DNA from: Psychromonas ossibalaenae ATCC BAA-1528
Lineage (GTDB): Bacteria > Pseudomonadota > Gammaproteobacteria > Enterobacterales > Psychromonadaceae
Direction: 5' to 3'
NCBI RefSeq assembly: GCF_000381745.1
Contig: NZ_KB906994.1
Coordinates: 1-64,000, forward strand
Length of the DNA: 64,000 nt
Shown piece by piece: positions 56,848-64,000 of this stretch; within the stretch, counting starts at the first letter, position 1, and each line of letters opens with the position of its first letter. Made by a program: the position numbers and the translations under genes. Under the pieces are notes generated by a model that made no database searches, was not told where the DNA came from, and was given only the letters and a program-made list of their open reading frames with translations.

Positions 56848-57813
56848 ATGAGTTTATTAGAGGTAAAAGATCTGCGCGTTGAATTTACCACCCAAGATGG
56901 TGTGGTTACCGCAGTGAATGATTTAAATTTCTCTCTACAGCCCGGTGAAACACTGGGTATTGTAGGTGAGTCGGGATCAGGTAAATCACAGACTGTATTT
57001 GCACTGATGGGGCTGTTAGCTAAAAACGGGATTATTTCCGGCAGTGCGAAATTTGAAGGTAAAGAAATCCTTAATCTGCCTGAAAAAGCATTAAATAAAG
57101 TGCGGGCCGAACAGATTGCGATGATTTTTCAGGATCCGATGACCTCGCTGAATCCCTATATGAAGGTCAGCGCACAGATGATGGAAGTGCTTATTCACCA
57201 TAAAGGCATGAGTAAAAAAGAGGCCTTTGAAGAATCGGTTAGAATGCTGGAAGCGGTTAAAATTCCTGAAGCACGGGCACGTATTGATATGTATCCGCAC
57301 GAGTTCTCCGGCGGTATGCGTCAGCGTGTGATGATTGCAATGGCGCTTTTATGCCGCCCAAAACTGCTGATTGCCGACGAACCGACAACGGCACTGGATG
57401 TGACCATTCAGGCGCAGATTATGGATCTGCTTAACGAGTTAAAGCATAAGTTTAATACTGCAATTATTATGATCACCCACGATTTGGGGGTGGTTGCCGG
57501 CAGCTGTGACAAAGTGCTGGTAATGTATGCCGGAAGAACCATGGAATACGGCTCTGTGGAGGATATTTTCTACAAACCGAGTCATCCTTATGCAGAAGGG
57601 CTGTTAAAAGCCATTCCGCGTATTGATACAGAAGGGGAAATACTGCCGACGATCCCTGGTAACCCACCGAATTTGCTTAATCTGCCGCCGGGCTGTCCTT
57701 ATCAGGACCGCTGCCATCGTGCATTTGAGCGCTGTGGTGAAGAGTCCCCTGAACTGTCAGCATTTGCTGACGGCCGCTCTCGTGCCTGTTTTTCTGAATG
57801 GGAGTCCTGGTAA
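56848..57813 (+). CDS. oppD: Oligopeptide ABC transporter ATPase OppD
   Basis: A 321-residue ATPase. Walker A is GESGSGKSQ, the signature is FSGGMRQRV, Walker B is [12 protein letters not shown] and the H-loop ITHDLGVVA. The C-terminal oligopeptide-transporter extension has [14 protein letters not shown], which in relatives binds an iron-sulfur cluster. It couples ATP hydrolysis to peptide import. Its stop codon overlaps the oppF start (TAATG). Confidence 0.96.
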   Translation: MSLLEVKDLRVEFTTQDGVVTAVNDLNFSLQPGETLGIVGESGSGKSQTVFALMGLLAKNGIISGSAKFEGKEILNLPEKALNKVRAEQIAMIFQDPMTSLNPYMKVSAQMMEVLIHHKGMSKKEAFEESVRMLEAVKIPEARARIDMYPHEFSGGMRQRVMIAMALLCRPKLLIADEPTTALDVTIQAQIMDLLNELKHKFNTAIIMITHDLGVVAGSCDKVLVMYAGRTMEYGSVEDIFYKPSHPYAEGLLKAIPRIDTEGEILPTIPGNPPNLLNLPPGCPYQDRCHRAFERCGEESPELSAFADGRSRACFSEWESW

Positions 57814-58805
57814 TGGAAGCCGAAAAAAAATTAATTCTTGATATTAAAGACCTGAAAGTACATTTTAGCATTCCTTCTAAGTCTATTTTGCCCTGGGCAA
57901 AACCAGCAAAACTGAAAGCGGTTGACGGTGTCAGTATACAGCTGTTTGAAGGTGAAACATTGGGTGTGGTCGGCGAGTCCGGCTGTGGAAAATCCACCTT
58001 AGCGCGTGCTATTATCGGCCTGGTTGAAGCAACAGAAGGTAGTGTGGTGTGGCTGGGCGACGACTTGACTCAGCTTGATGACAAGGTGATGCGCCTAAAG
58101 CGTAAAGAGATTCAGATGATTTTCCAGGATCCCCTGGCATCGTTAAATCCGCGTATGAGTGTCGGTGATATTATTGCTGAACCGCTGCGTACCTTTTATC
58201 CGAAATTAAGCAAAGCAGAAGTTAAAGAGCAGGTCAAAGAGATGATGGATAAAGTGGGTTTATTACCGAATGTAATAAACCGCTATCCCCATGAATTTTC
58301 GGGCGGACAGTGTCAGCGTATCGGCATTGCCCGTGCGCTGATTTTAAAACCTAAAATGATTATCTGTGATGAGCCGGTTTCAGCTTTAGATGTATCGATT
58401 CAGGCTCAGGTGGTTAACCTGCTGAAAGAGTTACAGAAAGAGTTAGGTTTGAGTCTGGTATTTATCGCGCATGATTTGTCCGTGGTTAAACATATCTCAG
58501 ATCGGGTGTTAGTGATGTACTTAGGTAATGAGGTTGAGTTTGCAGAGTGCAAAGCTTTGTTTGATGATCCTAAACATCCTTATACCAAGGCGTTGATGTC
58601 TGCCGTACCAATTCCGGATCCTAGGCTGGAACGAGCTAAAAAAATAGAGATGCTCGAAGGTGATCTGCCTTCGCCGATCAATCCTCCTTCTGGTTGTGTT
58701 TTCCGCACCCGCTGTCCGCAGGCAGATGCCGGCTGCGCACAAACCCGGCCGGAACTGCAGGGCGGCTTTGAACATGCCGTTTCCTGTCTGAAAGTGACGA
58801 TGTAG
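57813..58805 (+). CDS. oppF: Oligopeptide ABC transporter ATPase OppF
   Basis: A 330-residue ATPase pairing with OppD. Walker A is GESGCGKSTL, the signature FSGGQCQRIGIARAL, Walker B MIICDEPVSALD and the H-loop IAHDLSVVK. The C-terminal CVFRTRCPQADAGC motif matches the family cluster site. The ATG at 57813 overlaps the oppD stop and has GGAG at eight bases. Confidence 0.96.
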   Translation: MEAEKKLILDIKDLKVHFSIPSKSILPWAKPAKLKAVDGVSIQLFEGETLGVVGESGCGKSTLARAIIGLVEATEGSVVWLGDDLTQLDDKVMRLKRKEIQMIFQDPLASLNPRMSVGDIIAEPLRTFYPKLSKAEVKEQVKEMMDKVGLLPNVINRYPHEFSGGQCQRIGIARALILKPKMIICDEPVSALDVSIQAQVVNLLKELQKELGLSLVFIAHDLSVVKHISDRVLVMYLGNEVEFAECKALFDDPKHPYTKALMSAVPIPDPRLERAKKIEMLEGDLPSPINPPSGCVFRTRCPQADAGCAQTRPELQGGFEHAVSCLKVTM

Positions 58806-59199
58806 ACATTCTATTTTAGTTTATCCGGCAGTGAAAATCAGGCTGCCGGATATATTACTGCCGTCTTTATGATTACCGGTTAATTTATAGGCTAATAAAC
58901 CCTCCTGTTATTTTCACTTCCTAATTTAATTAATCAGCCCGTAAATCAATGTTATGTTGCTCGGTTTTTTTCTGTGTAAGTTTGTTAGCCTTTGTTTTTA
59001 AAGGTCAAAATATAATAAACCACAAAGGTTCAATATACAGGCTGTGAGTGCTGTTATTATTGCCCATTATCCACCAAGGTCAATAGTGGTACGGATGTCG
59101 ACTCTTTAGAGAATAAATGCTGACAGAGAGATCTTTTTTAGATATCTTAACAAGTCAATTTTAGAGGGACTGTTTAGCTTAAAGCATACTGAATTTTAT
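58806..59199. other. Intergenic region after oppF with a strong hairpin
   Basis: A perfect 9-bp stem ATCCGGCAG / CTGCCGGAT (58823-58851) lies 17 bases after the oppF stop. It has no T run, so it may protect the mRNA 3' end rather than terminate. The rest has no gene. Confidence 0.45.
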
Positions 59200-60543
59200 A
59201 TGACTGAATTACTCAATCGACAAAAAGTGAATTATCATCTTGCCGTTATTCTTCTTGCCTGCCTGATAACTGGCTCTGTGCTGATAATGACACACGCCGC
59301 CGGTCCGCTGCTTATTAATTCTGTGAATATACTGCTGTTGACTTTGACACTGTGTATGTTCTCCATCGCATTTTACGATTTTAAAATATACAAAAATTCA
59401 CCATTACGTAATATCAAGATAGCGACAGCCGTTTTATGGGCAGTCGCAGCGGCTCTGATAATACACTACCTTGTACCTGAGTTTGTTGACTACCGTCTGC
59501 CGTTGTCCAGTTCTTTATTGTGGATTTTTGCCAGCACTATTCTTCATTGCGTGTTTAATTACCTGAGTGAGAGAAAACTGGAAAAATTTGATTTTTATAA
59601 AGTGAATGAAGCACCGCGAGAATCAGCTGCAATTACCGAGATGATGCTTCAGAAAAAGGAGCCGATGCAGCAGATTATTGATGAAGACGGTCTTGATCCT
59701 ATGGTTCTTTTTGATGTTGAAAAAACCGGGGCACATCAGCTTATTGAAATTCGCCAGGTTAATTCTGCCAATACGTTGAAGCAATATTTGTCTGAAGTTG
59801 AGATTAAGCTTGAACAGCTTGGTGCGCCGATAGCCGGGGTAACAATAATGGAGATGCAGTACGAACAGGAGAAAGCTTATTACCGCTTTTCTGATGCTAG
59901 CGCAGCTGTTCAAGAAGAGCTGACAGATATTGATTTTGCATTTCCTGAGCAAAGTAATACTTTAGCTGCATTGGTAGAATCTGCTATTGAAAAAGCGTTT
60001 AGGCATAATCCAGCTGAATCGGTGCAGATAGTCAACGCTTTTAATTATCAGGCGATGTTTAAGTTTTATAATTATGTACAGCGTTTACAAAGACCGGAAA
60101 ACCGCAGTATTGATTACCTGGCCTGTCATCATGGCATATTAAATATCTGTAATTCATCCTATGTAGAGCTTTATGACTGCAACCTGCAGAGTACGTTAAC
60201 CTCATGGGTGAATAAAGAGGGCTTGATTCGTACAGATCAGCTTGGAGCTAATGGATTAACTAAACTGGATGATAAGGATAAGGAATGGTTCTATATGGAG
60301 CTTCCTTATCCAGAGTGTCGTTTAACCGATATTAAAATAGTAAAAGAATGCCAGGATAAAGACTGCATTAAACTGCATTTCATTTTAGCTGAGCTGATTA
60401 AAGGGCAGTTAACTGAGAATAAAAGCGGCCTGAGTCTGTTGATGCGCGGTGATAATATCAGTATAAAAAATGAAGAGCTGAGCGAAGCGGAGCTTCTTTC
60501 GGTTGCTGATTATTTTGTTGAAAAAACTGTACTCCAGTTTTAA
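59200..60543 (+). CDS. Unknown membrane protein with large cytosolic domain
   Basis: A 447-residue protein. Four hydrophobic segments lie in the first ~130 residues (LAVILLACLITGSVLIMT, then LLLTLTLCMFSIAFY, TAVLWAVAAALIIHYLVP and SSSLLWIFASTILHCVFNYL). The remaining ~310 residues are charged and probably cytosolic. No known domain is recognised, although a histidine-cysteine pair (YLACHHGILNICNS) and later cysteines could be metal-binding (speculative). The ribosome site is weak. Function is unknown. Confidence 0.6.
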   Translation: MTELLNRQKVNYHLAVILLACLITGSVLIMTHAAGPLLINSVNILLLTLTLCMFSIAFYDFKIYKNSPLRNIKIATAVLWAVAAALIIHYLVPEFVDYRLPLSSSLLWIFASTILHCVFNYLSERKLEKFDFYKVNEAPRESAAITEMMLQKKEPMQQIIDEDGLDPMVLFDVEKTGAHQLIEIRQVNSANTLKQYLSEVEIKLEQLGAPIAGVTIMEMQYEQEKAYYRFSDASAAVQEELTDIDFAFPEQSNTLAALVESAIEKAFRHNPAESVQIVNAFNYQAMFKFYNYVQRLQRPENRSIDYLACHHGILNICNSSYVELYDCNLQSTLTSWVNKEGLIRTDQLGANGLTKLDDKDKEWFYMELPYPECRLTDIKIVKECQDKDCIKLHFILAELIKGQLTENKSGLSLLMRGDNISIKNEELSEAELLSVADYFVEKTVLQF

Positions 60544-60546
60544 TTC

Positions 60547-60848
60547 CTAAACTCCTAAAAAACAAAAGCCCGGTTCTTGCATTTCAAAGGTGCTGTTCCG
60601 GTAGTGTTTGTTTAGATCTTTACTTATCTGCTGTTTCAACTCAACGGCTTTTTTAAAGCCAAGTCTATCAAAGTACGATGCACTTAGATAAGCGATAACC
60701 AGATAACTGCTGCCGGTTTTCGATATGAAATCATCGACTAAGATCTGCTCTGCACTAAGGACTTACCTGCCATAATTCAGCTGCTCACAGCACCTGTGAT
60801 TAATGCCCGTTTTTCAATTTTCTTTATGTCCATTTTAGTTTCGAACAT
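60547..60848 (-). pseudogene. Remnant of a ~100-residue gene
   Basis: From an ATG at 60848 the frame reads MFETKMDIKKIEKRALITGA, then loses frame. Another frame from about 60762 gives AEQILVDDFISKTGSSYLVI, AYLSASYFDRLGFKKAVELK and ends EMQEPGFCFLGV. The length (302 bases) is not a multiple of three, and an in-frame stop sits at 60763-60765. It looks like one small gene with a frameshift. The family is not recognised. Confidence 0.55.
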
Positions 60849-60905
60849 TTTTCTATTATCTTTAGCTCAGAGGAGCTGCCGGTTACCCGGAGCTCCTGTG
60901 CCCCT

Positions 60906-63900
60906 TTAGTCTTCCTGTTTTTTGGCTGCTTCACGCATTTTCTGCATCATGGCATAGAAAATCGGTACTAGGACAGTTGCCAGAATAACCGAAGCCACCA
61001 TGCCGCCTAATACCGCATAACCTAAGGATTTACGGCTTTCTGCTCCGGCGCCGCTGGCTAATACCAGTGGAATAACACCTAATACAAATGACAAACCTGT
61101 CATTAATACTGCGCGGAAACGTAACCGTCCGGCTTCGACAGCAGCATCGATAGTGGACCTTCCGGATTCTCTCAGTTCTTTTGCAAATTCAACAATCAAA
61201 ATAGCACTCTTACTGGCTAGGCCGATCAGCAGTACCAGACCAATTTGTGCATAAAGATTAAGCTCGACTCCCATAATCGCCAGATAAGTAAATGCGCCTA
61301 ATATGGCTAAGGGCACCGATAACATTACCGCCACAGGAATCGTCCAGCTTTCATATTGTGCAACTAAGAACAGATAAGTGAAGACAAATGCCAGAGCAAA
61401 AATAAACGGTGCTAAATTACCGGCTTTTAATTCCTGATAGGTTTGTCCGGTCCACTCATAACTGTAACCTGACGGCAGGTCTGCTACTGCCCGCTCTACC
61501 GCTGCAATCGCATCACCGCTGCTAAAACCAGGGGCAGGGAAGATGTTAATATCGGTTGAATTAAACAGGTTATACTGCTTGACTGATTCAGGGCCTAATA
61601 TAGGGGTGATTTCGATCAGTGTGCCTAGCGGTACCATTTCGTTATTCTTGGTACGTACATAAAACCGGTTAATATCTTTTTCACTGTTTCTAAATTCACT
61701 GTCTGCCTGGAGCATAACATTAAAAACTTTACCAAAACGGTTAAAGTCATTGACGTAATAGCCACCCAGATTAGTCTGTAGAGTGTTGAATATTACCGAC
61801 AGTGGAATGCCTAAATCTTTGGCTTTCTTACGGTTAATATCGACATACATCTGCGGCACGTTAGAGCGGAAGTTGCTGAATGAAAAAGCAACTTCCGGCA
61901 GGCTGTTAAGATTGAGAATAAATGCGCCCATTACTTGGGACAGCTCTTCAGGACTGCGCCCTTGAGTATCCTGCAGGACAAATGATAAGCCGCTGGTTGC
62001 ACCTAAACCTGGAATGGAAGGCAGGGCAAAGGCCATCACTTTTGCACTAGGCAGAGTATTAAACTTGCCCTGCAGGCGCGCGATTATTGCACTTTGGTGC
62101 ATGTTTTTTTCAGGACGCTCTTCCCAGTTATCTAGAGTAATAATTAATAACCCGCCGTTTGAGGCAACGGAGCCGGTCATAATACTAAAGCCGCTGACGT
62201 GAATAACATCTGCAACTCCGGCTTCTTCGCGGGCTATAGTGACCAGTTCATCCATTACCTCTTCAGTTCGGTTAAGTGAAGCACCGTCGGGTAATTGAAT
62301 GTCAACCATAAATGATTTTTTATCTTCAACGGGGATAAAACCTGAAGGTGTGGTGTTCGCCAGGGTAAGCAGACCGGCCATTAATGCGGCGAAAACAATG
62401 CCGACTAATAATAAACGGCGTACTAAGAAGCTGACCAGCGAGGTGTAACGTACGGTTAATTTGTCGAAGTAGCTGTTAAACAGAAAATGGAAACCTTTGG
62501 TTTTCTTTTTCGGCTTTTTCAATAATGTTGCAGCTAAAGCCGGACTTAAGGTTAATGCATTTATTGACGAGATCAGTACAGAAATACAGATAGTAATGGA
62601 AAACTGTGCATACATCTGTCCGGTGATACCCGGCATAACGGCGGTAGGCGCAAATACGGCCAGTAATACCAGCGTGGTTGCGATAACCGGCCCGGTAACC
62701 TCTTTCATCGCTTTTTCAGTGGCTTCAACGGGAGATAAGCCTTCATCCTCCATTAAGCGGGTAACATTTTCGATAACAACAATGGCATCATCAACAACGA
62801 TACCGATTGCCAGCACCAGAGCGAATAGTGAAATAGTATTAATGCTCATACCGATCGCAAGCATAAATGCAAAGGTACCAATTAGAGAAACAGGTATGGC
62901 AATCGCGGGAATAAGTGTGGAGCGGACATCCTGTAAAAACAGAAAAACAATAAAAATAACCAGCGCAACGGCTATAAACAGTGTTTCGATAACTTCCGCA
63001 ATAGAAGCACTTACCGCTTCAGTTGTATCGTAAGCAACAACACTTTCAATACCGGTCGGATAATTTACAGAAAGACGTTTCAGCTCTTTTTTTATCGATT
63101 CGGCAACATCTAATGCATTTGCGCCGGGAGACTGATAAACAGCAACGATGGCGGAGGGTTTGTGATTGAATTTACCTTCCGCATCATAACTGGCTGACCC
63201 CAGTTCAATACGGGCGACTGCATCTAGATACACTTTTGAACCGTCAGGGTTGGCGCGGATCATGATTTCAGCAAACTCTTCGGCGTTTTGAAAACGTCCT
63301 TTAGTCTGCAGCGAGTACTGGAAACGCTGATCTTTTGAAGTCGGGGATGCACCGATACGGCCGGCTGCTACCTGGATATTCTGCTCGCGGATTGCGCTGA
63401 TGACATCTTCAGTCGTTACATTTAAATCAGCCATCTGGTTGGGATTCAGCCAGATACGCATTGCATAATCCATTGCGCCGATGATTTGTACTTTAGAAAC
63501 CCCAGGCTGACGTGCTAAAGCATCTTTGATATTGATATTGGCATAGTTAGTTAAAAACAGAGAATCAAAGGATTCATCGGGTGAGTTTAAATTGGCAACC
63601 AGGAGCATGCTGGAAGACACTTTATCTACCGAAACACCTGCCTGCTGTACTTCTGCGGGAAGACCTGCCATTGCTTTAGTAACACGGTTCTGTACATTTA
63701 CCTGGGCCATATCAGAATTAGTACCCACGGCGAAGGTAATACTTAATGAATAGCTGCCGTCATTAGCGCTGCTGGAAGACATATAGAGCATATCTTCAAC
63801 ACCGTTAACCGATGATTCAATTGACTGGGCAACGGTGGCTTTTACTGTTTCTGCATTGGCTCCTCGATAACTGGTACTGACACTGATCTGCGGCGGGGCA

Positions 63901-64000
63901 ATCTCAGGAAACTCTGCAACCGATAACATCGGAATAGACAGAAGACCCGCAAGTGTTAATACGATTGAAATAACAAATGCGAACTTAGGACGGTGAATGA
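60906..64000 (-). CDS. RND-family multidrug efflux pump inner-membrane subunit (N-terminus beyond window)
   Basis: At least 1,031 residues of an AcrB/MexB-type (HAE1) proton antiporter. The upstream frame continues to the window end ([18 protein letters not shown]) and is missing only the first few residues. The TM4 proton-relay pair is in [14 protein letters not shown], and [36 protein letters not shown] and [19 protein letters not shown] are family blocks. It exports drugs or detergents with an adaptor and TolC. The adaptor gene should lie just beyond 64000. Confidence 0.95.
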   Translation of the reverse strand, partial: IHRPKFAFVISIVLTLAGLLSIPMLSVAEFPEIAPPQISVSTSYRGANAETVKATVAQSIESSVNGVEDMLYMSSSSANDGSYSLSITFAVGTNSDMAQVNVQNRVTKAMAGLPAEVQQAGVSVDKVSSSMLLVANLNSPDESFDSLFLTNYANINIKDALARQPGVSKVQIIGAMDYAMRIWLNPNQMADLNVTTEDVISAIREQNIQVAAGRIGASPTSKDQRFQYSLQTKGRFQNAEEFAEIMIRANPDGSKVYLDAVARIELGSASYDAEGKFNHKPSAIVAVYQSPGANALDVAESIKKELKRLSVNYPTGIESVVAYDTTEAVSASIAEVIETLFIAVALVIFIVFLFLQDVRSTLIPAIAIPVSLIGTFAFMLAIGMSINTISLFALVLAIGIVVDDAIVVIENVTRLMEDEGLSPVEATEKAMKEVTGPVIATTLVLLAVFAPTAVMPGITGQMYAQFSITICISVLISSINALTLSPALAATLLKKPKKKTKGFHFLFNSYFDKLTVRYTSLVSFLVRRLLLVGIVFAALMAGLLTLANTTPSGFIPVEDKKSFMVDIQLPDGASLNRTEEVMDELVTIAREEAGVADVIHVSGFSIMTGSVASNGGLLIITLDNWEERPEKNMHQSAIIARLQGKFNTLPSAKVMAFALPSIPGLGATSGLSFVLQDTQGRSPEELSQVMGAFILNLNSLPEVAFSFSNFRSNVPQMYVDINRKKAKDLGIPLSVIFNTLQTNLGGYYVNDFNRFGKVFNVMLQADSEFRNSEKDINRFYVRTKNNEMVPLGTLIEITPILGPESVKQYNLFNSTDINIFPAPGFSSGDAIAAVERAVADLPSGYSYEWTGQTYQELKAGNLAPFIFALAFVFTYLFLVAQYESWTIPVAVMLSVPLAILGAFTYLAIMGVELNLYAQIGLVLLIGLASKSAILIVEFAKELRESGRSTIDAAVEAGRLRFRAVLMTGLSFVLGVIPLVLASGAGAESRKSLGYAVLGGMVASVILATVLVPIFYAMMQKMREAAKKQED

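Overview
The window looks like the chromosome of a marine, probably cold-adapted gammaproteobacterium close to Psychromonas. This is inferred from the gene families, the metG/mrp divergent pair, AT-rich non-coding DNA, many orphan periplasmic binding proteins, and a secreted nuclease with a GlyGly-CTERM tail. No rRNA, tRNA, CRISPR array, phage or conjugative module was seen. It is mostly housekeeping and transport DNA with scattered decay.

Layout. 1-1.4 kb: an IS110-family element sits in a DNA-3-methyladenine glycosylase gene; an EamA exporter and ada follow, so this was an alkylation-repair cluster that lost its glycosylase. 3.8-8.7 kb: a GGDEF-PilZ protein, a binding protein paired with a chemoreceptor, and tdk with a TTG start. 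8.9-10.6 kb: two tandemly duplicated orphan binding proteins, then a MITE-like element. 11-16.8 kb: a fatty acid hydroxylase, a frameshifted LysR gene followed by the tail of a second LysR paralogue, a double-SnoaL lipoprotein, a MoaF-like protein, an AraC regulator and MscS. 17-22 kb: another orphan binding protein, two small unknowns, yciA and a four-lobed retropepsin-like protein. 22.3-24.9 kb: a trpR-aromatic permease operon and a DUF4197 protein. 25-31.4 kb: a binding protein, a LysR/aldo-keto reductase divergent pair, an HxxxD acyltransferase-like protein and an Nramp-related transporter lacking the metal-binding DPGN motif. 31.6-38 kb: a sugar-efflux-type MFS with a divergent AraC regulator, a LysR gene with an internal deletion, a binding protein, an HlyU-family protein, a serine beta-lactamase-like enzyme preceded by a heptanucleotide repeat, and an HDOD protein. 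39-45 kb: the ExeM/NucH-type nuclease, then a GH1 phospho-beta-glucosidase with a LacI/AscG-type regulator and two strong operator palindromes. 45-52 kb: a GNAT, a predicted zinc protease, a small zinc protein, metG, mrp, DUF2164 and DUF2927. 52-59 kb: a decayed gene and the oppABCDF operon. 59-64 kb: an unknown membrane protein, a gene remnant and an RND pump running off the window.

Recurring themes. Six binding proteins lack any neighbouring permease or ATPase. At least five genes are broken (alkA, two lysR, and two unknown genes), plus one LysR tail, so this region is under relaxed selection. The clearest regulatory logic is at the GH1/LacI locus (two operators spaced ten helical turns apart) and at trpR-permease. 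No wholly new multi-gene system could be shown. The best candidates for unusual biology are the four-lobed retropepsin, the Nramp relative, the heptamer repeat before the beta-lactamase-like gene, and the unknown metalloprotease.
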